Under the pieces are notes generated by a model. The model had not been told where the DNA came from and did no database searches. It was given only the letters and a program-made list of their open reading frames with translations. From Motacilla alba alba (lineage: Eukaryota; Chordata; Aves; Passeriformes; Motacillidae), in NCBI RefSeq assembly GCF_015832195.1, contig NC_052046.1, forward strand, positions 41,860,473-41,924,472: a stretch of DNA of 64,000 nt, given 5' to 3'. Below, in pieces: positions 49,681 through 63,979 of the stretch; position 1 is the first letter of the stretch, and each line of letters begins with the position of its first letter. Position numbers and translations under genes: made by a program.

Positions 49681-52600
49681 AAACTCCCGCTGTTCCCAGC
49701 ACGGCGAGAAGAATCGTGGCGGCGGCTGGCGGCAGGCCATGTGCCGCCCGGCCGGCAGCGGAGTGCTCGGGGCCGCCTTTGAGCTGGTGCCCGGCGCGGC
49801 GATGGTTCTTTCCCCGACGGTCGGTCGGGATGCGGCGGTGCGAAGCGCGGGCAGCCCGCAGTGCTGGCGCTCGGGCGGGCGCCTCCGGCTGTCGCGCTGC
49901 TGCCGCTGGCGCTCCCCAGCCCCGCGCCCCTGCCCGCCCGTGCAGCTCCAGGGGTTGCGCTGTGCGGGGCACCGGGTGCGCTCGCACTCTCGCCTGCGTC
50001 TTATCGCACTTTGATGTGTCCTGGGCTGCGCCGGGGCCTCAGCGGCTCTGCCGCTCTGCCTCCCTTACGCAGTGGCCGCCGGCCTTCTGCAGCCTGCCGG
50101 CTGAGCCCCGCTCCTGGAAGGATTTTTGTGTGTGTGAGTGTGTGTGAAAGAGAGGGAGGGGGCGATGTGTCCGTATCCGTGCCCGGAGACAGGCTCCGCC
50201 CCTCGCGGCGGGCTGCCGGTAACTGCGGGAATTGACGGAGCGCACTGACCGGTCATACCAAGTTCTTTCGTGGCGCTCCAAAATGCTGATTGCAAGTCAG
50301 ACTTTTGCCTTGTGAGACCCCCGTTGAGTGTCTTCGGGGCTCTCATCGTCAGTTCCACAAACATGTTTTTGGATTTCCTCTTAGAAACCGCTCCACAGCA
50401 GGGTCCCTCTGAGGAGCTGGTTTCGAACATGTGGTTCGTTCATCCTGAAGCTTCGATGTTTTCAGGATTGTGGTCCTAACATATGGGTTGATGTGCTTGT
50501 TTATAGTCAAACACAAGAGCCGCTTCCAAGGCTGTTCTGGAGTTTCCCACATGCTTATATTTAAATGCGTGTCTGTGTGGTTTTGGGATCAGGGCCTTAG
50601 ATGTTTTCCTAAGCTGTTCTTTGTGAATGGCAGCCAGAATTAAGTTGTTTATGCGTATATGAAGTTACTAATTAGGAAGTGGTATGGGAGAAGGTCAGAA
50701 AACAAGACATTGTTCTTCGGGCCTGGAGGGTGAGGAAATGAGGTGTCTAATTAAGTCTTTTCTTAGAATGTATTTTTAGTGGTGCTTATGTCTTGGGCAC
50801 TTAGTTGGGTGTTTATACTGATAGAAATCTTGCTCTGAAATGAAGTAGAGTTTATAGACAAGCTCCTCTTGAAATTCGTGATTGACAACATAGTAAAGGA
50901 TTACAATGCAGAAAGTTGAGGGAGAACTTGAATTTTTACCTTTGCATTGTATTATATAGTTCAAAAGCAGCTTTTGCTGTGTCCTGAGACCACACAGTAC
51001 ATGGGGCAGATTAGTCTCTCCCAGGCCTTCCAAATAAAATATATTAGGAGAAAAATATTTTTCCAGTTTACATTATTTGGAAATGGAGGTTTTGTCTGAT
51101 GAAACTCTATTTCAACTTTTTGTTTTAAAATTGCATGGACATTCCTGGTGTAGATGATAACCTTATCTTAAAGCCTGATCTCAAAACCTCTCTTAATCTT
51201 CTTAAGCTCTTAGCAGTCCTATAGACAAATTGACCTAGTATGCTACTGTTGGGAGATATAAGCTTTTCTATTTTCCATGATTTAGAAAGTCGCGGTGGAG
51301 AAAACTATAACCTTTACCTTGTAATATGTTCATCACAGGCCTAGTGTACAAAGACCTTAATGTTGGATTAAGGAATACTGGACTTTTTTTTTCTCCAGAA
51401 AGGGGCTTTTTTTGGGGTTTGTTCTGAAGTTTTGGTATTCACTAGTACAGTTCCTGTGTTTAAACGTCCTTAAAAGTCCTGCGTTTAATGGCAATTGCAA
51501 TAGCCAGAATGGTTTTGCTCAAAAGAGCTCCTGCAGACACCCAAAGGTTAAGTTTTACAGTATACTTAAGTCACAGTAGCAGGTGAATGCTTGTTACTAG
51601 TCATTGTCTAAAAAATACATAAAACATTTTCAAATAGTATGATATGTGATTAATCTTATAATTTTGAAGTAGTGTCATAATTTACAGACAAATACAGGAT
51701 ATTTCTAGATTGGGCATGAGGAGTGTTTGTTTCTTTGTTTGCTTTTCTTCAAAGGAAAAGACTCTTCATGAAGGTCTGTCTTTTTCAGTCAAATATTGGT
51801 CACCAGAGGGCAAAATGAGAAACTAAACTCCGGCATCAGGGCCGAACTTGGGTTGTTTTGCCAAGCATCCTCTTTGTTGTACTCTTATTCCTAATATATT
51901 AGCTTTTGATAAAAACCTGTATTGTGATCTAATCTTCAAATGTCAAGGGGCAGTGAAATTGCTGTACTTCACATACAAGGTTAGGAGACTGTTTGCTCTG
52001 TCGTTTCTCCCAGCAGAAAAAATGTGCAGTGATGGTTTGCGCTCTTTTGGTATTGTTTCTTTTGTGTTTTTTTCCAGTATGTGACAACAGACTGGAACGT
52101 CTCCATTCATGGCTGTCAAATATGAAAGGATATTGGACTAGAAATGCTGATGATTCTTTACTTCATTAGAAAATGGATCCTGATCTTAAAAGGCATTTCT
52201 CTGTCCATAAAGTATTTTGCCTCCAGTGGGATATCTGCATCTACTTTGTGAAAAAGAGTAATTCACCTAGAGGAAAGGTTGTCAGCTGGGAAAAGTGCCT
52301 GTAGTGGAAATTCTTAGGGTTTTTGTTTGTTTGTATGTTTGTTTGGTTTGGTTTTTTGTTTGTTTATTTTTTGGTTTTTAGGTCTGTATTGATATTCTTA
52401 TTTCTGGAAAGGAAAGATGGTTTTTGGAAGTTGTGCTGTACTTAACACTTGGTGTTTTGTCCATAACTGGCAAAAACAGCTTTTCTTTTAAGCATCTTAG
52501 AGCATATCAGCTGTTTTGATGTCATCTGATGAACTTTACTAAGTCTACTTAATATTGCTTTTTCTCCTTCTGTTGCTAAGTCTTTAGTTTAGTTGTTTTT

Positions 52601-54696
52601 TAAGGTACACACAAGGTTAAGTCCTATATTAAGAGGGGTAATGGAAGGTGTTTATTTTGGCAGATAATGATGTTTTCTAAGTCTTTCAGTATGGAGAAGT
52701 TGAAACTTCTGTTGAAAGGATTAGTACCAGTTTTCAAGCCTAATTGATTGTAAGAATTTGAGGAGTTGGACTTCTTGAGATGATTATATATGAGGTGTCA
52801 GTTAAGTGCAGTAGAAAGCTGAATTATTAGCGATTATTATATGTTTTTATATATGCTTAATTCTGTATATGCTGAGCAGTTGTACTAGAATTGTATGTTC
52901 ATATTGACACATATAAATTTTTGTGCTTTTAGCAGTTGTGCATAGTTATACCATCTCTGTGTGGTATTTGTGGTTTTGTTCTCAAACTGGAGAGCAGTTA
53001 ATGTGGCTTTACAGTGAGAGTCATATTTAACTCTGGCATGCCTGGTGATAGATGCTAGTTTCTTTATTTATGACATAGTGATGCCTTCACAGCTTTATAA
53101 CCATATTAAAAAAAGTGAGATGGAAAGACAGCTTCTTGTTAGGAACAAGTGAAGCATGTTCAGTATGTGGAGACATCTCAGGAGTTACAATTCATTTTGA
53201 TAGGTTAAACAAATAAAAAAAAAAACCCACTGAAACCAGAAACTATCATTAGAGCATCTCCATTTTAATTTGGTCAAAGTGTGATGTAAAGAAATGGCTG
53301 GATGGTACTTCTTTGTTAGAATCACCACGATATTGTAAATCTGTTACTTTGCGTGTTTGAATGTATTCTGTTTTGGACATGAGATTGCAATTAGCTTTAG
53401 CACATCAGAATTGTTTATTACAATGCTGGTATGTTAGTTTTGCTACTTTTGAATTATAAAGGAAGATAGGCTATGTTTTTACATAAATTAGTTGTACTTT
53501 TTGAATAGATTCTAGTAATTACAGATTTAATGTCAACAGACATACAATAAATGTTTGTTTCAAGAAGTTAGTTATAAGAGATATGAGTTACATATTTATC
53601 GGATTTATTTGGAAAATAAATACAAATGTACTTCCTTAACAATTATTTTCAGATAAGGTGCATTCATTTTAAGCCATGCTCTGTGACTATCACTTTTTCA
53701 TTTTTATTTCACTTTTAACTTGTAGTATTTACAGGAACTGGAAGTTACGATTTTATGGCCTGAAATTATTCTTTGGAGGTGTGCCTTTTAGGTGCCAGCA
53801 TCAAGGCAGCTCAAGTGGATGCTAGCAAGTGTTAATCTACTGCCATCTCCTGCCCCCAACATAAGCATTTTAGGATAGTGTCAGACTGAAGCAAATTTTT
53901 TTAAAGAAAATATTGAATATAAAATTAACATGCAGTTCTTTTGATTGTAGTTCACAGAGTATGAACAACTTGATCCTTGTCTAATCTGGTATATTTTAGA
54001 TGTAAAATGTGCAAAAGCATGGAAATTAAAAATTCAGAATATTCTCTAACGTACAAATTTCATTTTAATAATAGCAAGAAGACCTGAGATGTGTCTTTAA
54101 TTTGGAAATGCATGCTCTGCTTTGTAACATCTGCTTATGAAATAATCTAAATTATCCTTTTTGGTCTAAGTCATCAAAATACTGAGCTTGAGAAATATAT
54201 TTGCATTGTCACAGAAAGGTTAAAATGAGAAACTGCTTTAAAGAGTATTAACGAGCATGATTGAGAGCACTGTAAATTCTTGGAAAAGCTGTGTTCAATT
54301 AAAAAATAATGGTGGGGTTTGGTGTTTTTTCTTTGCCTTTTAATGTTTAGTTTTGCTGCTTATACAGCTCTTTTTTCACCCACAAATTATCTTGGCAAAA
54401 TGAAATCCACATGCAGACAAAATATTTTTAACCAAGTTTTTTTTTCTTTTTTTTTCCCTGAGAAAGATAGGCTTTAAATCTTTTTCAACAGATAGCTTTG
54501 CAGCTTTTTTGTTAGTTCTTGCACCCTATGTATTTTAAATTATCTTGTATGGCATCTGCTTCATATTAGAAGTTCAAATAGAGATGTGTCATCTAAACAT
54601 AAGGGTTGTCACTGTTAATGTGATGCAAGATGTGGATGGGTTAACAGGAAGGTATGGTACCAGAATAAAAGAGAATGTTACGAATTTTTCAACACC

Positions 54697-55018
54697 CTGG
54701 TTTTGGCTGGAATACAGTTAATTTTCTTCCTGGCAGGCACTTCGGGCATCAGTCAGTGTGTGTTGACTGATGGTATTGTGCATCACCTGTTTCTTTTGGG
54801 TTTTATTCCTTGGTCCCCCCACCTCCTCATCTCCCTATTGATTATAATTATAATACTATATCATTAATGTTGTTTTAGTACTTAATTTTATTTCAGTTAC
54901 TAAACTGGTTTTATGTCAGGACTGAGTTTTACTTTTCTTGATTCACTCTCACATCCCACTGGCAAAGGGGGAGAGTGATGGAGAGCTGCTGCTCGTACCT
55001 AGTCAGGGTTAAATCATA
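54697..55018 (+). mobile_element. Solo ERVL-type LTR, shortened, plus strand
   Basis: This is the same LTR family as at 22.1 kb, in the opposite orientation. It begins CCTGGTTTTGGCTGGAATAC and ends AGTCAGGGTTAAATCATAGC, ACA. It keeps the GTATTGTGCATCACCTGTTT block (54775) and the CACATCCCACTGGCAAAGGG block (54951), but most of U3, including the TATA region, is deleted. It is about 320 bp long compared with about 610 bp for the 22.1 kb copy. No internal retroviral sequence adjoins. Confidence 0.8.
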
Positions 55019-57749
55019 GCACACTGAGAGCTCCCTTTACATGAATATTTCAATAAGATAGTGCTTTTCCCCACCTTTGTTTTACTGGGTTTTGTTTGTT
55101 TTGTTAGTTTTTACCTTTTTTTAGTGCCTTTTTTTTCTTTATGCCTTCTTCTTGCATTCTTCTATGCTTGTTCTAAACCTTTCTTTTCTTGTTTGTGTAT
55201 GTGAAGTACAGTAAGTGCTTGGTTGTTAGAATTCCTTGCATAAAGAAAAGATCCTCCATTCTTGATAGGAAAATTAGTCCTTTCCTAGTTCCTTTCATGA
55301 CTTAAAATAAAGCTTCCTTCAGGAAGTTGCTTGATGTGTAGGGCAAAATGTAGGGCAAAGAATGCATACTTCACTTAAGGAAAGATGCAGGAAGTTTTTT
55401 AGATAGTAAGTCATAGGTATTTTCACAATTATTTTAAGCAAGCATATATACAGTGTTTTCTGAGCTTCTGAAATGCACACACATGCTCCAAATGTTCATT
55501 CTAAAAACACTCTTCTTTAGATTTTTCCAATGGAGAGCCTGAGAAAACCTTAGGCATCCCAGCACTAAGGTCCTGAGTTGCTGTTCCCATTATCCCTGAC
55601 ACAGTGTTTAGGTTGAGTCTCTGCATCATCCCTCTCATGCAAGCCCTTTGCCACCATAGTGTATGAAAAAGAGACATCTGTTACCAGTCTCAGGGTGGGA
55701 AAGTGTGTCCACGTGTTTCTCTAATGTCTTCTGTAATGACTGAGGTTCTGCATCCAGACAAATAATCTGTGTTGCTTGCTGCATTGTCTGGCAGCTGGTG
55801 TGGTGCTCTTGACCATGGGCTGTTATAACAACCAGCCTTCATTGTAGTATTTCAAAGCTCACATCTCTAAGCATTTGGGCTTGGTCACCAGCTTCGAGGA
55901 CAATCCCAAATGGGAAATTAAAATATTAAAGGAAACATACTCTAGCATTTCAATTACAAAAACCAAATGAAACCCAAACTCCCCCAAACAACAACGAGAA
56001 GATAATTTCAGCAAAATAAGCCCCTAAAAAACTTAAGGTCTGTAACTGAATTTCTGTTCTTATGTGTAAGGTATACACAACTGTAGTACAAGGGTGTGCA
56101 GCCAGTATCAGTAAAGAATATTCTTTAAACTATTAGAGGGTTAATGATTGTTTCCGATATCCTTTATGAATAGTGGAGTTGCATTTCTTCCTGTAATACT
56201 ACCAATCTCTATTAAAAAAATAAGTTATTTGTGCTTGTGCACATTTTTCTGGAAGGAGGGTACAAGGAAGCTAGTAGATGTCATAAATTTTCTGCTGGCC
56301 TATGGAGGAGTAAAGTATGAATTCTGTGAATCTTATTAAACTACTTCATAATCTGCATGCCTGGAAAATTCCCTGTCAGGAAGAATCCCCTTAAATAGTC
56401 TAAAAAGTGCTAAAAGCCATGCACTGTATTTGTGTGCATGACTTCTAGTTGTGCAAGAGCCCAAGGAATGGCTATTAAACCAGGAAATATGGCTAGAAAC
56501 ATTAGCTGTGTGTACAGACCATTTGAGTCTGTCGGAGAATACTTGGAACAGCTCCTGTGCCATGTGATTGAACCTGCACCACGGAACAGCAACATATAGT
56601 TTGGAAAGTTTTGCTGCCTGCTTTTTCAGCACAGCTGAAAGTTATCTCCACTTTATCTTCTGCTGCTTGACACCTAAAGTATATTCAGGTTCTGGAGTGA
56701 AAATATTGGAGATTTATGTTTACTCTCTGCTTGGGTTCTTGCTCTGTGAAGTTTTGGCTTTTAAGCACATGGATACTTCTGCTTTCATTAAGAGCCTGTG
56801 CAAATATTTGTGGGATCTGGATTGTGGAGGATTTTTTTTCTCCCTACCTACAAGTCAACAGTCTAAAATGATTTTTTGAATTTCTATTAAAAATGTGTTT
56901 ATCTGCTTTTTTAGTGTGTGCAGGCTCTCTGTATATATCTTTTCCATGGCATCACTTTTTTTCCTGTTTATAAGTTGAAATGGCCCAAAGCCAAGCAGAG
57001 TAAGCAGTAGTTTTTGGAAAGAATTATCATGCAGATTTAGTAGCAGGATATTGAGCCTTTTGGCACAGAAACCCTGTGAGTCTGTAATCTTTGTGGTTTG
57101 TGTGTGTTTTTGAGCAGGTTTACATAAAGTGTTTATGATATGATCTGAAAATCACTTTTACAGCTCATTTTGGAGGTTGGGTACAGGTTAGACTTCTGAG
57201 CTGTTTCAGAATGCATTTTTGATTTTTGGAGGCTTGGAAGTGAAAGCTTTTAGCCACCAGTCTGATAAGTGTGTCCTGGTTTTATCATTGAAGACAAAGT
57301 ATCTTCAAACTGAAGAAATATGTGATTATGCTTGTAAAGATGAGCAAACTGAGGTACACACTGCAGGGATGTATTTCAAGAAAGTGAGAGTCAAGATGTA
57401 ATTGATGTTTTCGTCATAAGGTCTCTTGAGTTGGAAAACGTGAATGAGATAGAAAATACTCTTTTCTTTATTAAAACTTAATTTCATTTTTATAACACTG
57501 TCAGTCTCTTGTGCTGCCCATAGGGTATTGATTCTGCTTTTATGCAATGTGATACCAAAAAATATTACTAATGAAGAATTTGGACATTGAGGGAAACTAA
57601 GGATTTGTTACGTTTTGGCAGCTTTTTATTTTTTGAGGCATTCTGAACATGAAGGATTAGGGAAAAGCTATGGAAGTGGTAAATATGGTAAAAATTATTG
57701 GGTGGGTGGCACCTGTTCAAGGGTAGGAGCTCCGGACCTAGTGTAGCTC

Positions 57750-57960
57750 ATTTGCTCAAAGGTAGCAAGCTGATGTAGAGGCTGGAGCATGGGACCTGTG
57801 AGAAGAGGTAAAGGACACTAGGATTGCACAGCATGGTTGAAGAGATGGCCTAGGGGAGATCCCAACTGAGAGATCCCAATGGCCTCTGTTCTCCTCTTAT
57901 GGCACATGAAGACAAGATAGTGCCAGACTTTTGCAAGCTGGTAAGGCGAGTCACTGGGAA
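57750..57960 (+). repeat. Very old CR1 fragment (tentative)
   Basis: A GC-richer island in AT-rich DNA with CR1-like phrases on plus, such as GAGGCTGGAGCATGGGACCT and GCCTAGGGGAGATCCCAACT near 57849. Divergence is high, so this could be chance resemblance. Confidence 0.35.
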
Positions 57961-60900
57961 TAGGGCTCAGGCAGAAATACCTAAATTTCTGGCAGATAAT
58001 TTTAGCAAGAATCTTTCTTCACTCTGAAGTAGAGAACTGTGGACATTATGGACCTTATAACTTTGGAGAGATTCAGAACTTTGCCAGACAAGGCACTGCT
58101 CTAAATTGGCCTGGTCTGAGCAGGGAGATTGAATTATTGAATATCCAGCAGTCTTTTGCAGCCTGAAAAACTTTCTGGTACTGTGTAGTGAGCATGTTAT
58201 TTTTAGCCTGGGGATGCCTTCCTCAGGCATTGTAAGTAGAGAAGGAACAGCAATTTGGGACTGGTTTAGTTGCACACAGTCAGAAGTGATGGTGAGAACT
58301 CAGATTGCTTCGGCACACTAGTGTCACCTCAGTCTTGTGAGACTGCTTTTTTTTCCAATCTTGATTTTTTTCATGTGCTTCGTCCCCACACACCCAAAAG
58401 TACCTTTTGTTGTGGGTATTAATGTATAAATCCTTCTGGGTAAAGCATCAATAGCTCTTTGTATTTAAACCAGAGCTACACTTCTGCCTCTCATCCCTTC
58501 TTCCTCACTTGCTGGTTTATGTGCAAACAGTCTGTTTTCATCTGAGAAGCAAAAGTATGCACTTCAATTTTTATTTTTCAGTCCTAGAAGTGTAGGGGAT
58601 GTTGGGTCCTGTCTTTCCTGTCATACTTGGTACACTCTCAGAAAGTGCAAGATAAATGAGAGATGTGTTCAGCAATGAGAGCGATTTTTCCCCAAGCTTG
58701 GACAGTATGTAAAAAATAAATGTATTCACTGATGTATTCTTATCCTTTTTTGTTAGTCTTTATGAAACCAGTATTTGTAATATGATGACTCTCCTAGTGT
58801 ATACACTTCCTATAGTATTTATAAGGGAGAATGGTAGAGACAAACATTTGGTCAATAATAAAAAATACAAACACAGCAAAAAGTAGGAAGAGAGTGAAAA
58901 ACCATGGTATATGACCTCCTCAGACTGCCTTCCCATGGAAAAGTGAAATGGGCTTGTTCCCTTAGTCCTGTTTCTCTGTAAATAGCTTCAAACTTGAGGG
59001 AGGCTTTTTAGTGTTTTAAAAAAACTTGTAGTAAATCACTGGTTAAGTACCAGATAGATTAGTCTGCTCTCTCAAGCAAACAGCTTAAAGGGATCTGATG
59101 CTGTTTTGTCTGACTTACTGATCTGTGGACACAGGTAGTTGTTGGGCAGTTAGACAGTATTTTGCTTCCAAACAGCTGCAGTATATGGTCTTTCTGACAA
59201 GGACACAGGAAATAAAGGAGGATCTTGAGAGTTTGGGAAACCAAAGGAATTGCAGGGAATGGGAATTGTAAGGATTTGGAGGCAAAATGTTTTACTGTGG
59301 AAGAAAACATAAAATAGGTAACAAAATTGCACTAATGCAGATTTTCATTATTTCTGATGTTCATGTAACAACTGATTTCTTTTGAGGATCACTCTTAAAA
59401 CATCTGTGCCATAAAAAAGAATTTTCAAAGCAAGTGAGTTGCCCATATTGTTATGGACTTGTTTACTGTGAATTAACTGAAGCATCATCTGTATCTCTTG
59501 TTTATGGGCTGTGTGGAGGCTGTGTGGCAGGGTGAGTAGTGAAGCGAAACGAGCATGCCAGAGTATTCTGGAGTTACCGAGTCTTCTGCTAGGTTGGGGC
59601 AAAAGTGGTTTTAAAGCATTTTAAAACAAAGAGTAGTGTCATTTGTTTCATTTATTATTCTGTAGCATTACATTATTGCATTACATCAAGTTTTTGTTTG
59701 CTATCAGGTATTTTTTTGAATGCTGCATTTTCTGTTTGTGACTGATGTCATAGAGAGGTAACTGTTTCTAGTAACTTAGTTCCTCTGCACCTTTGTGTTT
59801 CTCCATTTTCTGCTGGTTTAGCCCCTTGGGGTTTTTTGGTCTCAAGTAGCAAGAGACGTAAAGAAATAGTCTAATGGTTTGGATTAGAAAGCAAGACATA
59901 GGAGATCATTCTACCACTGTAAGAGAGCTTCATTTTCAAGGCACCATATCTAGTTGTGGCCTTTTATGTCTCTATGGATTTTCAAAATAGGGTTGATTGT
60001 CCAGAAAAGAGATACCTAAATGATTGCCACCTGGAGTGGTTTTAATTTTGATCTTCTAAAGATCTTAAATGTACACAATTTGAAGAATAAATGTTGTATA
60101 AGGTTTATTGCATCTCTTTAAGAGGAAGGTCTAGCATGACCATGAAAGATCTTATGCTCTCTATAGAGAGCAATAGGTGAGACTACTTTAATACTGGTTA
60201 GTACAGTTGGTATGACTGTTGTTGAATATATGCATACTGACATGCTTTGATATTTATTATGCAGTATCTTTGGAGTTACTGCTTAGGGGATTACCTGTGC
60301 TAGAAGGTTATGCTGTGCTAACTCAATCAGTATATCTGAAGGGGCAAGGATGGTTTTCTCAGACATAAAAGGGACTTTGAAATGCTCATTCTGGGAGAGT
60401 TTGTCCTATTTTGAGAAACAGGGTAACTCATCACTACGACCATTTTGGTCTGATAACCCCATTGTTCTTGGGTTGTAGACACAGTGCATCTGGAGAGTTG
60501 TGGTTAACAAATACACTTGTGTGTTCTCTTATGTAGACCACCAGCTTGAAATTTCAAGTTCCTAACAGCTGTGTGTGGTACTGAAAATAAATTTTCAGCC
60601 ATGTTGGGGCCTATATGGTGCCTGTTTGGAGTGTGGATGTCAGCTGCCTCTTCCTTGCAGTCTGTCCATGTGATGAATTGAAGAGGTGATTTCCTATAAA
60701 ATGTTTGTGTTTTAAGCCTTTGCTGTCCTTTGCCTAACTCTTGCTGTCTTGGGTTTGCTGCTCCTTGAGTTTAAAAACTTTGTGCACTCCTCAGCTCCTT
60801 TGAAGAGTCATGCCAGAATGTCCTGGATCATTCTTATGGCTGTCCAGGCATTTTCCTTGTTTTTGCTACCTCCCAGGTGCATTAAGCTTGTCTATTTCAT

Positions 60901-63649
60901 GGCTATTGCTGGAGGAACAAATTTCAAAGGGCAGTGAAAAATCTTTGGTGGACTGAATTGCACCTTTTGCATGTTATTATGTTTAGCATTCTTGTGACTA
61001 CTGAAGCTTTTTATGTTATCATTGGAGCAGTGACATCAGAAGGGGAGAGCTGTCACAAAGTCTTAAGAAAGGGGAGACCAGGACATGTGGTTACCTATTC
61101 TCCAGGGCTGCCCAGGATGCTCAGTGGAAAATACAGCTAGCAGGCTGAGGGTGACGAATCATGTCCTGGGAGACACAATCTGGGACATGAAATGCCCAGG
61201 ACAATGTTACCATGCGATTCTCAGCACTGGTAAACAAAATGCTGTCTTGCTTCAACTGCTTGGATTCCTTGTGAGGATTTTATAGGAACTGCAAAACTGG
61301 GCTTAGAACTTTCTTTTTATGGTGTTACCAAGAAACACTTTTGCACCTGATCAAGCTGCTATTGTTATGAATGTATTACTTATGAAAGAAGGGGAAGTAG
61401 ACTTTGGTTGTTGTATATATTTAAAAGGAATGTATCAGTCTGATCTCTGGTTAAATCTGAACTTGCGGAGTTTTGCTCTGGCTGTAACATATTTTGTTTT
61501 ATAAAAACTTGGGCAGTTTTTTACTCACAAGCACTGCAGATGTTGCTTTCCAGAAAGCGTTGTGAAAGAGCAGATGGAGGCAGGTTTTGAGGAGCAGATT
61601 TGCTCTATTGCCTTCAGAAGTGTAGACATAATTCTCAGCATCAACCACAAATAGTCATGCTTCAACTTTGCAAATCAAGTATCATGAGTTAATGTCTGAT
61701 CTACTGGTCTGTGTTGATTTCACTCTTTATGCCGATGTTTAACAAGTCGTGTGCTATTGTACTCTGAAATCTGTATTTGTAAAGAGAAGGGCAAGAGAAG
61801 TTCTTCCAGAAGTCCAGTGGCTGATCTTCATTACTATAGAGAGGCTATTAGAAATCTTTGTTTTGCTTTGATGGTAACATGGAAGCTGTTGAAATTGAAA
61901 AGGGTAGTGTGCTGAAACAAAAAATTGATACATCTCAAGTCACAAGGTTATTACTCATTTGAAGTCTCCTTTACATATATATTTCTGTTGACTATTCTCT
62001 ATTTTTCCACTGGCTATTGCTTTCATTAACATTCTAGTGATCTTAAAGAAGGCTTGAGAGTTCAAAACTGGTGAATGAGATGACTGATGTTAAATCCAGT
62101 GTCTTAAGTTCTAACCTTTTTTCTTTTGACATGCATACTTTGAGTTTGTTTGCTTCTAGAGACAAACAGCACATGCATGTGGAAATGCTTACAGACAGAC
62201 ACACAAACTTAGATATGTCATATATATAAACAGTCATCTCTGTATCTCTTAAAAATATCTGCCATTTGGCAGTGGCCACTGCCCTCTACTTCTAATGGCT
62301 TCAATGCATTAGGTAAGGTATAAAAAAAAGGTCTGCTGAAACTGGCTCTTTGGTTTCCTAGAATTATGTGCATTGACTGCATTGTAAACTTAAAGGGATT
62401 TTTTTTTTTGGTGAAACTTGTCTAGAGTATGCAGTAGTATAGCTAATAATTTGCTGTTGGGACTGAGTGACCCAGCTACTTTGAAACTTCTCTTCCAGTT
62501 CCATATGCTGCGTACTGAGATCTTGTCTGCAGCTGAAATATGCTTAAAAGAAAACTGGACTATATATGTGTCTTTAAATCTATGTATATACTTTTTGTGT
62601 AAATGTAGGAGCCCTGTGTTTTGGACTGGAGAGAGGTATGCCTTCATTAAGAGCAACAGTGGTAGTTTGTTCAGTTATGTAAAAATACTGGTGATAACAA
62701 TCCCCACCAAAAGAAGTTAGTCTCTTAAAATGACCTGGATATAACTGCAGTAACTTGTCCTCTTTCTCAAAGTTTTCATGTCAAAGGGGTATTTTGGCTG
62801 CTAAGCTGCTAGACAACTGAAAACTGCTGAGCTCTGTGGGTATGTCACAGGTATTGGCTGACGTGCATCTGTGTTGCTGCTTTTGCTTTCAGATGTTACC
62901 ATGAGTATCAGTTGGAGCACAAGGAGCTATGGTAGTAGGAGTGTTTGGGAGAGCTGGGTCTTGTTTACTTGAGAAAGGTAAGAGTGTGATGGGGTTGTGG
63001 GAATTCCTGATGGAATAGAGTGAGAATGGGTGATAACTAGCCAGGCAAGATCACCCAGCAATGAGATGCTTTACCTTACTAAGTCAAAGAGAACATCACA
63101 AGCTGAGAATTGGCAACTACAGAGAAGGAAATACTAAATCCACATTGCCTCTGTAGCATGTTACTGAATTAGGAGATATGAAGCAAATTCCAGAGTATAG
63201 TTGATTTGTGCAGAACATATAAGACAATATGGAAACTAAAGTAATATTCAGTGGAGAAAGGAGGTTTTGTTGTGATGAGATAACTTTGAACACAAGGTGC
63301 CCACCAAAGCTACTCTAATCACTCACCTTCCTCATCTGGATGGTGAAGAAAAAGTGTAACAGAAGGTTCAGCAAGTATGGTCACAGCAAACCAAACTCAG
63401 TTCAGAGAAATTAATTTAATTAACTGCCAATGAGAAGCCAGAGATAATGAGAAATAAATACAAACCTTAAAACATCGTTCACCCACCCCTCCCTTCTTCC
63501 CAGGTTCAACTTTCAGCTCCAGATTGCTCTTCTCTTCCATTTGAGTGGCTCAGAAAAATGGGGGATAGGGACTGTGGTCTGTTTATCACACTTGTCTCTG
63601 CTGCTCCTCCCTCCTCACTTTCTTTCTGTGAAGTCCCTCCCAACTTTTC

Positions 63650-63870
63650 TAGCATGAGTCCTTCCCATTGCAGTTCTTCATGAACTGCCCTACTATGTCT
63701 TCCAGCATGGTTACAGCCTCCTTCAGGCACCTGTTCAGGTGTGGAGTCCTCTGTGGGCTGCAGATGATTTCTGCTGCACCATGGACCTCGGTGGGCTGCA
63801 GAGGGATAGCCTGCTTCATCATGGTCTTCAGCACAGGCTGCAGAAGAATTTCTGCTCCAGTGCCTGGAGC
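63650..63870 (-). repeat. Degenerate internal repeat array of the LTR
   Basis: Recurrent phrases (CTAGCATGAGTCCTTCCCAT, TCCAGCATGGTTACAGCCTC, GGGCTGCAGATGATTTCTGC, GGGCTGCAGAGGGATAGCCT, AGGCTGCAGAAGAATTTCTG) show an imperfect tandem structure that is part of this LTR family. Confidence 0.65.
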
Positions 63871-63941
63871 AGAATTTTCACTGACCTTGAGGTCTACTTT
63901 GCTGCCGTTGCACAGCAGTTTTTTCCCCTTCTTAAGTATGT

Positions 63942-63979
63942 TCTCTTAGAGATGCACTGGACATCTCTTAGAGATGCAC
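63942..63979. repeat. 22-bp local tandem duplication
   Basis: TCTCTTAGAGATGCAC occurs at 63942-63957 and at 63964-63979, with a spacing of 22 bp. Each copy itself includes the short palindrome CTCTTAGAG. Confidence 0.9.

Larger units (their letters stand above)
48240..50270. promoter_or_regulatory. CpG island promoter
   Basis: A 2-kb block of very high GC content and dense CpG dinucleotides stands sharply against AT-rich flanks. It contains many GGGCGG/CCGCCC Sp1-type boxes (for example around 48302 and 48958), a polypurine GGGA/GGAA tract at 48721-48770, pyrimidine-rich CTCC tracts at 49185-49305, and a GGGAC run at 49651-49680. No TATA box is evident, as usual for housekeeping CpG promoters. 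Stop-poor frames on both strands (up to 448 codons on minus) follow from the base composition and are not evidence for coding. Direction is best given by the plus-strand splice donor at 49517, though divergent transcription is possible. Confidence 0.9.

Noticed and set aside
48299..49987. Long open frames on both strands of the CpG island (351 codons plus, 448 codons minus, several others)
   Set aside because: Stop codons are rare in such GC-rich DNA, the frames overlap in nearly all six readings, and their translations are low-complexity Ala/Pro/Arg/Gly without domains.
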